From the NCBI GenBank assembly GCA_013697265.1, contig JACCXE010000049.1:1-17347 (forward strand): a DNA stretch of 17,347 nucleotides. Direction: 5' to 3'. A program made the position numbers and the translations under genes. The notes beneath the pieces are model-generated. The model was given only the letters and a program-made list of their open reading frames with translations, did not search any database and had not been told where the DNA came from. Positions 1 to 8,080 of the stretch are shown here, one piece after another (the first letter of the stretch is position 1; each line of letters starts with the position of its first letter). The DNA comes from Actinomycetota bacterium (GTDB lineage: Bacteria > Actinomycetota > Acidimicrobiia > Acidimicrobiales > JACCXE01).

Positions 1-2008
<2,008 letters not shown>

Positions 2009-2019
2009 GATTAGGTCGA

Positions 2020-2025
2020 AGTGTA
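2020..2025 (-). promoter_or_regulatory. Candidate -10 element for secA
   Basis: On the minus strand TACACT fits the actinobacterial TANNNT -10 pattern and ends 11 bases before the secA ATG. Transcription starting about 7 bases after it would leave a leader of only 4-5 bases. No convincing -35 hexamer is visible, so this is a weak call. Confidence 0.35.
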
Positions 2026-2069
2026 CGCGGTGCCGCTGCGAAGTCGCACCGCCACGCCTTGCTTGGGAG

Positions 2070-2756
2070 CTAGTCCCCTAAGTCGATGATGCGTTCGCGC
2101 ATCGCGTAGAGCACCGCTTCCATGCGCGAGTGAAGATGCAGTTTCTCCAGAATGTTCCGAACATGGTTCTTTATCGTGTTTTCTGAGATGTACAGCTCTT
2201 CGGCGATCTCGCGGTTGCTCATGCCCTTGGCCACGAACCGCAGCACTTCGATCTCGCGGGCGGTGAGGTTCGGCGTGGCGATCTGCTGGCGCTGCTCGAT
2301 CTTCTTGGACAGCGTCGAGAACTCGGTGAGCAGCTTTGACGCCATCGACGGGCTGATGAGGCTCTCGCCCGCGTGGACGCGGCGGATCGACGACGGCACC
2401 TCGTCGATAGCAATGTCCTTCAGCAGGTAGCCGTTGGCACCGGCCTTAATCGCGTCGTACAGGTGGGTGTCTTCGTCCGACACCGTCAGCATGATGATGC
2501 GAGTCGACGGCACCAGTTCCTTGATGCGCCGGGCCGCCTCGATGCCATCTACCCGGGGCATGCGAATGTCCATGAGGACGACGTCTGGGGCGAACTCTTC
2601 GGCCCGGGCGACGGCCTCTTCACCATCGGCCGCCTCGGCCACCATGGCGATGTCGTCCTCGGTGGAAAGCACTACCTCGAGGCCGCGGCGGTACAGCTCT
2701 TGGTCGTCTGCGACGAGTACTCGGATGATCGGCGCCGGCGCGGAAACTTCAGCCAC
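2070..2756 (-). CDS. NarL/LuxR-family response regulator transcription factor
   Basis: This is a 228-residue two-domain response regulator. The receiver domain spans about residues 11-127, with acidic pair D17/D18, phosphoacceptor D63 (in VVLMDIRMP), switch T91 and conserved K113. The C-terminal LuxR/GerE helix-turn-helix spans about residues 162-220 (LTAREIEVLRFVAKG, then NREIAEELYISENTIKNHV). It should bind DNA as a phosphorylation-dependent dimer; its targets cannot be read from the sequence. No histidine kinase lies in the window, so it is an orphan here. It sits 16 bases after hpf and before secA. The start is the GTG at 2756: an in-frame TAG lies 12 bases upstream, and TAGCTT ends exactly six bases before the GTG, suggesting a leaderless transcript. 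The next in-frame ATG (residue 38) would cut into the receiver domain. Confidence 0.95.
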   Translation of the reverse strand: MAEVSAPAPIIRVLVADDQELYRRGLEVVLSTEDDIAMVAEAADGEEAVARAEEFAPDVVLMDIRMPRVDGIEAARRIKELVPSTRIIMLTVSDEDTHLYDAIKAGANGYLLKDIAIDEVPSSIRRVHAGESLISPSMASKLLTEFSTLSKKIEQRQQIATPNLTAREIEVLRFVAKGMSNREIAEELYISENTIKNHVRNILEKLHLHSRMEAVLYAMRERIIDLGD

Positions 2757-2762
2757 AGCGCA

Positions 2763-2768
2763 AAGCTA
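2763..2768 (-). promoter_or_regulatory. Leaderless-type -10 element for the response regulator
   Basis: TAGCTT on the minus strand matches TANNNT and ends exactly six bases before the GTG start, so the first transcribed base would be the G of the start codon. The element lies in the 16-base gap between hpf and the regulator, which would let the regulator be transcribed separately from hpf. No clear -35 hexamer is present. Confidence 0.55.
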
Positions 2769-2772
2769 ATTC

Positions 2773-3108
2773 CTAGCTGGCGATACCCACACGATGGTGC
2801 GGATGGCTGCGCCCGATCAGGCGACCCTTTCGGCGCTCCAACTGACGCACCAGCTTGTCCATCACGGTGTCGAGAGCAGCCATCGCGTCGCCGGCCATAG
2901 CCCGCGCCCGCACGACATTGCCGCGACCGACGAGGGTGACTTCGCAGATTTCGCGCTGGTCGACTCGACGGTGGGCCTCCTCCACAAACCGGACCTCAGC
3001 GCGCTCGAGGACATCGAGGTAGCGGTCGAGGTGACCAACCTTCTCGTCGACGGCGAGACGTAACTCTCTCGGCACGTCGACGTTTCGGTGGCTGATGGTG
3101 ATCTCCAT
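2773..3108 (-). CDS. hpf: Ribosome hibernation promoting factor, short form (HPF/YfiA family)
   Basis: The product binds the 30S decoding region and silences ribosomes in slow growth. The protein (111 residues from the ATG) begins MEITISHRNVDVPREL and has the typical beta-alpha-beta-beta-beta-alpha layout, with HRRVDQREICEVTLVGRG and the basic helix DKLVRQLERRKGRLIGR. It stops at residue 111 and lacks the roughly 60-residue C-terminal dimerisation domain of the long HPF usual in actinobacteria (about 190-230 residues). The next gene starts 16 bases later, so no missing half is hidden downstream. An earlier in-frame GTG at 3117 is possible, but that GTG belongs to a good Shine-Dalgarno sequence (AGAGGTG) six bases before the ATG at 3108, so the ATG is preferred. 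Transcription probably begins far upstream, at the promoter near 3359-3387. Confidence 0.93.
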   Translation of the reverse strand: MEITISHRNVDVPRELRLAVDEKVGHLDRYLDVLERAEVRFVEEAHRRVDQREICEVTLVGRGNVVRARAMAGDAMAALDTVMDKLVRQLERRKGRLIGRSHPHHRVGIAS

Positions 3109-3114
3109 GCGCAG

Positions 3115-3121
3115 CACCTCT
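3115..3121 (-). promoter_or_regulatory. Shine-Dalgarno sequence of hpf
   Basis: AGAGGTG on the minus strand ends six bases before the ATG at 3108 and is the clearest ribosome binding site in this block. It decides between the ATG at 3108 and the overlapping GTG at 3117. Its presence marks hpf as a gene translated from a leadered mRNA, unlike several neighbours. Confidence 0.7.
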
Positions 3122-3202
3122 TATTCAGTTGTGGGTTTTGGACTTGCTTCGATTTCTGGATCCGGTGTGGCTGACCTGGTCTTCGTCCCCACACTCGCCT
3201 GG

Positions 3203-3233
3203 CGTTGCTGACCGACGGTCGGTCGATGCAACG
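3203..3233 (-). promoter_or_regulatory. Two-part inverted repeat / hairpin in the hpf leader
   Basis: The core is a perfect 7-base inverted repeat, GACCGAC and GTCGGTC around one central base (3210-3224). It is flanked by a second pair of arms, CGTTGC at 3203-3208 and GCAACG at 3228-3233. As RNA it would fold into two stacked 6-bp helices with a small asymmetric internal loop and a three-base tip. As DNA the core resembles the dyad operators bound by TetR-type repressors. It starts 14 bases downstream of the stop codon of the small ORF at 3248-3352 and lies about 95 bases before hpf. There is no U-tract after it, so it is not a textbook intrinsic terminator. The intergenic stretch 3109-3383 holds this dyad, the small ORF and the promoter; I see no other gene in it. 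Confidence 0.55.
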
Positions 3234-3247
3234 TTCAGGACTTACAT

Positions 3248-3352
3248 CTAAATCGCACCGTGCTCAGCACCAACATGGTGTTGATGCCTTACGTGGGCCG
3301 TTTTGCCTGCGACTGGCGTCGGCTTGCAACCACAGACCCACACCCGATCCAT
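3248..3352 (-). CDS. Candidate leaderless small ORF (34 aa) in the hpf leader
   Basis: An ATG at 3352 lies exactly six bases after a TACCAT -10 element that has a good -35 (ATGACA) at a 17-base spacing, so a transcript from this promoter would begin with the start codon. The ORF runs 34 codons to a TAG at 3248-3250. The peptide starts MDRVWVCGCKPTP and ends AHVRHQHHVGAEHGAI, with two cysteines (residues 7 and 9) and five histidines in residues 20-31. There is no recognised family, and the length is too short to judge coding by composition. A hairpin follows 14 bases after the stop codon and hpf begins 139 bases after it. The peptide may be a regulatory upstream ORF, or the ATG may coincide with the transcription start by chance. 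Confidence 0.35.
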   Translation of the reverse strand: MDRVWVCGCKPTPVAGKTAHVRHQHHVGAEHGAI

Positions 3353-3358
3353 GCACCG

Positions 3359-3387
3359 ATGGTACGCCCTTAATCCCCAAGTGTCAT
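3359..3387 (-). promoter_or_regulatory. Promoter for the hpf leader (-35 ATGACA, -10 TACCAT)
   Basis: On the minus strand, ATGACA (3387-3382; five of six matches to TTGACA) is followed after exactly 17 bases by TACCAT (3364-3359), which fits TANNNT. The predicted start is the A at 3352. The -35 element overlaps the comF stop codon. This is the best two-part sigma70/SigA-type promoter in the window and would give hpf a leader of about 244 bases. Confidence 0.6.
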
Positions 3388-4007
3388 CGGGTGTCTCCCA
3401 AGAGATTTGTGAAAGGCGTGTGTGCGGCGGTCACGGCGACCACCGACTCTGCGCCGAGTTGGCGGAGCTGATGGGCCGCGGAGCGCAGCGTTGCGCCGGT
3501 GGTGATCACGTCGTCGACCAGTAGGACTGTCCGCCCAATCAGCGGCCACGCCCGCCCCCGGGTCGATCGGGGCCGCAACGGCGGGCCGCCGACTCGCTCA
3601 CCGGCTGAGCGACCGGTCAGCGGCGCACCCTTGCCCCGTTCCAACAAGTCACAGGCGGGCCGCGAAAGACATTTCGCGACAACTTTCGCGAGCAGTGCGC
3701 CATGGTCGAAACCTCGGGCCCGAACGTGGGCCGGGTTGGCCGGTGCCCACGTGACGAGATCGACGGACTGGTCGCGCACGAGTTCGGCCATACCCCGGCC
3801 CAGCCACGCGGCCGCCGCCCGTTGGTTGCGAAACTTCAGTCGCGCCACCAATTCACGACCGGTGCCGCGATAGACCAACAGCGCCACGCAGTGGTCGACA
3901 CCCTCGATGGCCGGCACCGCACCGGCGGCGCGCATCGACGCGTGACAGTCAGCGCAGGGGATGCGCCCCGCGCTCCCACACACCGGGCAACGCCAGCCGA
4001 GCAACAC
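3384..4007 (-). CDS. ComF-family phosphoribosyltransferase-like protein
   Basis: ComF proteins join a small zinc ribbon to a type-I phosphoribosyltransferase fold; they are linked to DNA uptake in some bacteria, but their reaction is poorly defined. With the GTG at 4007 the protein has 207 residues. Four zinc-ligand cysteines lie near residues 7, 10, 18 and 21 (RCPVCG, PCADC), followed by a short helical stretch with LVYRGTGRELVARLKFRNQ and by the PRPP-binding loop VLLVDDVITTGATL near residues 161-174. The open frame runs on to 4508, but beyond 4062 it is antisense to the phosphotransferase gene and shows no family similarity. The start is uncertain. GTG 4007 lies seven bases after TAGCGT and leaves six residues before the first cysteine. 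GTG 4037 has AGGA nine bases upstream and adds ten residues. The gene ends at the -35 element of the hpf promoter. Confidence 0.9.
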   Translation of the reverse strand: MLLGWRCPVCGSAGRIPCADCHASMRAAGAVPAIEGVDHCVALLVYRGTGRELVARLKFRNQRAAAAWLGRGMAELVRDQSVDLVTWAPANPAHVRARGFDHGALLAKVVAKCLSRPACDLLERGKGAPLTGRSAGERVGGPPLRPRSTRGRAWPLIGRTVLLVDDVITTGATLRSAAHQLRQLGAESVVAVTAAHTPFTNLLGDTR

Positions 4008-4049
4008 ATGCCGGACGCTACGGGCGGGGTGTAACACGACCTCGTGTCC

Positions 4050-4055
4050 TAAGTT
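4050..4055 (+). promoter_or_regulatory. Leaderless-type -10 element for the phosphotransferase operon
   Basis: TAAGTT matches TANNNT and ends exactly six bases before the ATG at 4062; no Shine-Dalgarno sequence is present. It would drive the three-gene plus-strand unit 4062-6829. No -35 hexamer stands out at 17-18 bases upstream. Confidence 0.55.
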
Positions 4056-4061
4056 CGAGCC

Positions 4062-5120
4062 ATGGCACCGCTGGTTCCGGGGATAACCGCTGAAGATCTT
4101 TTGACCGCCGCGTGGTTGTCGGACGCACTCAACCTGCCGATCGCATCGGTGACGTTGCAGCCCGTCGGCACCGGCCAGATCGGTGACTGCGAACGCGTCA
4201 CTCTCACGTACTCCGAGGCCTGCGACGGTCCGGCCACGATCGTGGCCAAAATCCCGTCCCAGGAACCCACGAGCCGTAATGCCGGCGTGGCGCTCGGCAC
4301 ATACCGCAAGGAGTCGAGCTTCTACCGCGACCTGCGCGACAGGCTGCCGATCCGCGCCCCGCTGTGCCACTACGTCGACTTCAACGACACGACGTCGGAG
4401 TTCGTATTGCTGCTCGAGGACCTGGCGCCTGCCGTGCAGGGCGACCAGATCACCGGTTGCACGCCCGATCAGGCCGCGCTGGCCGTGTCCGAACTCCCGA
4501 AGCTGCACGCGCCGATGTGGGGCGACCCCAAGCTGGCCGAGATGGAATGGCTGTCAGGCGGCTACGGCCAGAACCCCGAGAGCACGGCTCAGTTCGTCGG
4601 GTTCCTCTACAACGGGTTCAAGGATCGCTACTCCGAGCGCATCGACGACGACATCCTCGAACTGAGCGAGCGGATGCTCACGAAGATGCCCGCTATGTAC
4701 GACCTGGGCGATCGGCCCACGACGTTGCAGCACTCCGACTACCGGCTCGACAACATGCTGTTCGGCACGCCCGAGGGCGGGCCGGAGATCGCGGTCGTCG
4801 ACTGGCAGACCGTCGCGAACGGCTACGGCGTAGCCGACCTGTCGTACTTCATCGGCGCCGGGCTCACGCCTGCGGACCGGCGCGCCAACGAGGAAGACCT
4901 CGTGCGCCTGTACCTCGACGCGATGACCGCGGCCGGCGTGGATCTGACGTGGGACGAGTTGTGGTGGCAGTACCGCCGGCACACGACGTCAGGGCTCGTG
5001 ATGGCCATCGGTGCGTCGCAGGTTGTCGGCCAGACCGACCGGGGCGACGACATGTTCGTCACGATGGCCCAGCGTCACGGCCGTCACGCGTTGGATCTCG
5101 AATTCGAGCAGACGCTGTAA
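4062..5120 (+). CDS. APH/EcKinase-like phosphotransferase family protein
   Basis: This 352-residue protein has the aminoglycoside-phosphotransferase/choline-kinase fold. All key residues are present: lysine K63 in IVAKIPS, glutamate E84 in YRKESSFY, the catalytic loop HSDYRLDN at 224-231 (D226 as base, N231 for metal), and the metal-binding D247 in VVDWQ. It should therefore be an active ATP-dependent small-molecule kinase. The substrate is unknown. The LLEDL and WLSGGYG features and the overall length recall the actinobacterial group related to ecdysteroid kinases, not true antibiotic-resistance enzymes. It is the first gene of a coupled trio: the F420-type oxidoreductase starts three bases after its stop. 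Its start is divergent from comF. A TAAGTT six bases before the ATG suggests leaderless translation. Confidence 0.9.
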   Translation: MAPLVPGITAEDLLTAAWLSDALNLPIASVTLQPVGTGQIGDCERVTLTYSEACDGPATIVAKIPSQEPTSRNAGVALGTYRKESSFYRDLRDRLPIRAPLCHYVDFNDTTSEFVLLLEDLAPAVQGDQITGCTPDQAALAVSELPKLHAPMWGDPKLAEMEWLSGGYGQNPESTAQFVGFLYNGFKDRYSERIDDDILELSERMLTKMPAMYDLGDRPTTLQHSDYRLDNMLFGTPEGGPEIAVVDWQTVANGYGVADLSYFIGAGLTPADRRANEEDLVRLYLDAMTAAGVDLTWDELWWQYRRHTTSGLVMAIGASQVVGQTDRGDDMFVTMAQRHGRHALDLEFEQTL

Positions 5121-5123
5121 CGC

Positions 5124-6203
5124 ATGGACCAACTGAATGAGCTGTCGTTCTACGGCATGGCCGGCGCGGCGCGGTCGCCGCGAGGCCTGCTCGACGAGGT
5201 GCGTGACGCCGAACGCCTCGGCCTCGGATCGGTGTTCTTGTCCGAGCGGTTCAACGTCAAAGAAGCCGTGACGCTCAGCGGCGCTGTTGGTGGCGCCACC
5301 ACGACGCTTGGCATCGCGACCGGCGCGACGAATCACAACACGCGACATCCGATCGTGACGGCCTCGTTCGCGACCACGATGGACAGGTTGACCGACGGAC
5401 GCTTCGCTCTCGGATTCGGGCGAGGCATCGCGCCCCTGTTCAAGGCGTTCGGGCTGCCTGCTATCACCACCGCGCAACTCGAAGACATTGCCGTGCTCCT
5501 GCGCAAGCTGTGGCAGGACGAGATGGTCTTCGGCCACGACGGCCCGGCGGGCAACTATCCGTTTCTGCGGGTCGACTGGGGTGGCGATAGCAAGACCATC
5601 CCGCTGATGCTCACTGCGTTTGGCCCCAACTCGTTGGCGCTCGGCGGCCGCGTGTACGACGGCGTGATCCTGCACACGTTCTTCACCGACGAGACGCTGG
5701 CGCGCTGTGTGAAAACAATCCGCGATGCGGCCGAACAGGCCGGACGCGATCCTGATTCGATGCGGATCTGGTCGTGCCTGGCGACCATCGGTGATCACAT
5801 CCCCTACGAGGTCAGGCTGAAGAAGACCGTCGGCCGGCTGGCGACGTACTTACAGGCCTACGGCGACCTCATGGTCACCACCAACAACTGGGACCCCGCC
5901 GACCTCGCCGCTTTCCGCGCTTCGGAAGCAGTCACAAGCATCCCCGGCGCGATCGACGACATCGCGACCACCGAACAACTCGAGCGCGTCGCAGACGTAA
6001 TCCCTACGGCGTGGCTAGAACAGGCGGCGACCGGCACGCCCGACCAGTGTGTCGACACGATCCAGCGCCAGTTCGACCTGGGCGCGACCGGCGTGATCAT
6101 GCATGGCGCGTCGCCGGCCGAGCTCGAACCAATTGTCGACGCGTACCGGCCCCGTCGCGACGCCGCCGCGTTCGCACACCTGTCCGCCAATCCTGCTCGA
6201 TGA
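5124..6203 (+). CDS. LLM-class F420-dependent oxidoreductase (luciferase-like)
   Basis: This 359-residue protein has the luciferase-like TIM-barrel fold. Typical features are GLGSVFLSERF near residues 33-43, NTRHPIVTASFATTMDRLTDGRFALGFGRG running through residues 72-101 in two conserved blocks, and RDPDSMRIWS in the C-terminal half. The family transfers hydride between reduced coenzyme F420 (sometimes FMN) and an organic substrate; the lineage makes F420 the likelier cofactor, which is inference. The start ATG lies three bases after the kinase stop codon, and the stop overlaps the start of the next gene as ATGA, so all three are probably translated together. Co-occurrence with a small-molecule kinase suggests that both act on the same alcohol or lipid substrate, but that substrate cannot be named from sequence. 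Confidence 0.9.
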   Translation: MDQLNELSFYGMAGAARSPRGLLDEVRDAERLGLGSVFLSERFNVKEAVTLSGAVGGATTTLGIATGATNHNTRHPIVTASFATTMDRLTDGRFALGFGRGIAPLFKAFGLPAITTAQLEDIAVLLRKLWQDEMVFGHDGPAGNYPFLRVDWGGDSKTIPLMLTAFGPNSLALGGRVYDGVILHTFFTDETLARCVKTIRDAAEQAGRDPDSMRIWSCLATIGDHIPYEVRLKKTVGRLATYLQAYGDLMVTTNNWDPADLAAFRASEAVTSIPGAIDDIATTEQLERVADVIPTAWLEQAATGTPDQCVDTIQRQFDLGATGVIMHGASPAELEPIVDAYRPRRDAAAFAHLSANPAR

Positions 6204-6829
6204 GGTCTCGCGACTTCTGGTCGCGCGTCCCGCAGTGCATGCTCGGGCTTGTAGGCGTGGGGCTCGGCGCCGCGCTGATGCTCGACGCCGGTGTCGGGGT
6301 AGCTCCGTGGGACGTGTTTCATCAAGGCATCCACAACCACACGGGCATCCCGATCGGTACAATTTCGATCCTCGTCGGCTTCGCGTTGTTCTTGCTTTGG
6401 ATCCCCTTGAAGCAGCGGCCCGGAGCGGGGACGGTGCTCAACGTCTTCACGATCGGCCTCGCGATCGACGCTTTCCTGGCCGTGCCCTTCGAGCCGCACG
6501 GGCTGGTGTTTCGCGTCGCGTGCTGCGTCGTAGGTGACGTGGTCATCGCGGCGAGCGGCGGGCTGTACATCGGCGCCGGGCTCGGCGCCGGGCCGCGCGA
6601 CGGACTGATGACCGGCCTCGTCGCCCGCGGCTATCCGTTGCGCACGGTTCGCGCCGCTATGGAACTCACCGTGCTCGCGGCCGGATGGCTGCTCGGCGGC
6701 AACGTCGGCTTCGGCACGGTGCTGTTCGCCGTCACGGTCGGGCCGATCTTGCACTTCGTGCTGCATCGAGTGGATAGAGGGGTGCTAGCCCCCCAAAGGC
6801 CGGAGGTGGAGCCAACCTTCCCGAACTGA
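6200..6829 (+). CDS. YczE/YitT-family integral membrane protein
   Basis: This 209-residue hydrophobic protein has about five to six membrane segments (near 12-30, 51-70, 77-95, 103-128, 152-168 and 170-188). The repeated glycine-rich motifs GVGVAPWDVFHQGI (31-44) and GLGAGPRDGLMTGL (127-140) are typical of the YczE/YyaS/YitT group, whose function is unknown, though some members are suspected transporters. The frame is open further upstream to 6011, but the ATG at 6200 overlaps the stop of the oxidoreductase gene as ATGA and gives the expected N-terminus; the upstream part is antisense-like shadow within the oxidoreductase. It may export or import a product of the two preceding enzymes; that is inferred only from the operon. 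Confidence 0.88.
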   Translation: MRSRDFWSRVPQCMLGLVGVGLGAALMLDAGVGVAPWDVFHQGIHNHTGIPIGTISILVGFALFLLWIPLKQRPGAGTVLNVFTIGLAIDAFLAVPFEPHGLVFRVACCVVGDVVIAASGGLYIGAGLGAGPRDGLMTGLVARGYPLRTVRAAMELTVLAAGWLLGGNVGFGTVLFAVTVGPILHFVLHRVDRGVLAPQRPEVEPTFPN

Positions 6830-6840
6830 CAGGAAGCTCG

Positions 6841-6846
6841 TAGGGT
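6841..6846 (+). promoter_or_regulatory. Leaderless-type -10 element for the cupredoxin lipoprotein
   Basis: TAGGGT matches TANNNT and ends exactly six bases before the ATG at 6853. The AGGG inside it could also be read as a weak ribosome binding site seven bases from the start, so the two readings compete. Confidence 0.5.
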
Positions 6847-6852
6847 TCGCGT

Positions 6853-8055
6853 ATGCGCACACGACAAGTCAGGGCCATCGCACTTACGTTGATGCTCACC
6901 GGCACGCTGCTCGGCGCGTGTTCGAGCGGGGGCGGGAGTTCGCGCACGATCGAAGTCGACAGCAACTTCGACGAGTTCGCCGGCACCTTCCGTGCGTTCT
7001 TTCCCCGCGACGTCACCGTGAAGCCGGGCATGACGCTGAAGTTCCACCAGAAATGGTCGGGTGAACCGCACACGGTCACCATGGGCAAAGAGGTCCAAGA
7101 TCGGATTGAGCCCGAGATGCTGCCCTTGATCCTTCGCTCCACGTCCAAGGAACCGTCCGACGACGAGCAGTTCTCCGACGAGGTAAACGCCGCCGTCGAG
7201 AAGTTCTTCGGCGAACTGCCGTTCTTCTTCGGTGAGAAGGGCCCCAACCCACCGGTGGCCCAGCCGTGTTATCTCAAAACGGGCCTGCCCGAAGAAGGCA
7301 AAGCGTGCCCGAAGCAGGCGCAGCCCGCGTTCGCCGGAACCGAGAGCTACTTCAACAGCGGCTTCATTCCCTACGAGGGCACGAGCGGCAACGAGTTCGA
7401 GATGAAGATCGCCGACGACGCCAAACCGGGCACTTACTTCTATTACTGCGCACTCCACGGTGCTGGCATGAGTGGCCAGATTAAGGTCACCAAGAGCGGC
7501 GCCGTTCCCTCCCAGGCGAGCCTCAACAAACAGGCTCGCAAGGAGATCGCCGAAGTCGCAAAACCCCTGCTCGCTGGGTTGAAGAAGGAACAGGCCGGCA
7601 ACGGTGCGATCAAGGGCAACCTCGCCGGTTCGGGAGACGAGTCATTAAACGGCGTCAAAGGCCAGGTGAACGAGTTCACGCCCCGCACCGTGCGGGCCAA
7701 GGTCAACGAAACGGTGAAGTGGAGCTTCATCAGCAACCACTCGATCAGCTTCAACGTGCCCCCCTACATCCCGATCTACAAGGTAAAGAGCGGAAAGGTA
7801 ACTGGGAACGACAAGGTGTACGAGCCCGCCGGCGGATGGCCCGGTCGGCCCGAGCCGACAGCCGAGGATGAGGGGCCACCCGTGCCCAGTGTCGACGTCG
7901 ACGCCGGGAAGTTCGACGGGTCCGGTGGGCTGAAGTCGTCCGGAGTGGACTGGCAGACCGGCGACACCTACAGCGTGACGTTCACCAAGCCGGGTACCTA
8001 TCCCATGGCGTGCCTCATCCACCCCGGCATGATCGGCAAGGTCGTCGTTTCCTAG
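6853..8055 (+). CDS. Lipoprotein with two cupredoxin (type-1 copper) domains
   Basis: The 400-residue protein begins with a short basic stretch, a hydrophobic segment and the lipobox LLGAC, so lipid would be attached at C23 and the protein anchored outside the membrane. Two plastocyanin-like domains follow. The first (about 33-213) has H73 in GEPHTVTMG, and C199, H202 and M206 in YCALHGAGM. The second (about 265-400) has H296 in SNHSISFN, and C387, H390 and M393 in ACLIHPGM. Both therefore hold a full His-Cys-His-Met ligand set. The first domain carries a long acidic and aromatic insert (about 80-165) with a possible disulphide pair C139/C152. A basic, lysine-rich linker (about 215-260) joins the domains. 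Likely roles are electron transfer or copper binding at the cell surface; no partner oxidase or reductase is nearby. Confidence 0.9.
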   Translation: MRTRQVRAIALTLMLTGTLLGACSSGGGSSRTIEVDSNFDEFAGTFRAFFPRDVTVKPGMTLKFHQKWSGEPHTVTMGKEVQDRIEPEMLPLILRSTSKEPSDDEQFSDEVNAAVEKFFGELPFFFGEKGPNPPVAQPCYLKTGLPEEGKACPKQAQPAFAGTESYFNSGFIPYEGTSGNEFEMKIADDAKPGTYFYYCALHGAGMSGQIKVTKSGAVPSQASLNKQARKEIAEVAKPLLAGLKKEQAGNGAIKGNLAGSGDESLNGVKGQVNEFTPRTVRAKVNETVKWSFISNHSISFNVPPYIPIYKVKSGKVTGNDKVYEPAGGWPGRPEPTAEDEGPPVPSVDVDAGKFDGSGGLKSSGVDWQTGDTYSVTFTKPGTYPMACLIHPGMIGKVVVS

Positions 8056-8064
8056 CGCAGCCCG

Positions 8065-8070
8065 TAGGCT
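8065..8070 (+). promoter_or_regulatory. Candidate -10 element for sahH
   Basis: TAGGCT fits TANNNT and ends ten bases before the sahH ATG, which would leave a leader of only a few bases. No Shine-Dalgarno sequence is present in the 25-base gap. The absence of a -35 element keeps this tentative. Confidence 0.35.
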
Positions 8071-8080
8071 GTGGCGCCTT

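Noticed and set aside
2061..2078. Possible GGGA/TCCC hairpin around the response regulator stop codon
   Set aside because: The stem is only four bases and no T-tract follows; likely chance.
3245..3278. Alternative promoter TTGGTG-17-TAGATG upstream of hpf
   Set aside because: The -10 does not fit TANNNT and the -35 is poor; the ATGACA-17-TACCAT promoter further upstream is much better.
4008..4508. Upstream extension of the comF frame to 374 residues
   Set aside because: The extra N-terminus is antisense to the phosphotransferase gene and is unlike any ComF protein; internal GTG starts fit the family length.
6011..6199. 63-residue N-terminal extension of the YczE-like protein
   Set aside because: It lies within the oxidoreductase gene, is arginine-rich and not hydrophobic, and the ATGA overlap at 6200 gives a natural start.
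6779..6792. GGGG/CCCC hairpin near the end of the YczE-like gene
   Set aside because: It has four base pairs only, lies within coding sequence and has no T-run; not convincing as a terminator.
5858..7458. Minus-strand frames of 302 and 275 residues opposite the oxidoreductase, YczE-like and cupredoxin genes
   Set aside because: They are low-complexity, charged shadow translations with no domain, while the plus-strand frames are well supported.
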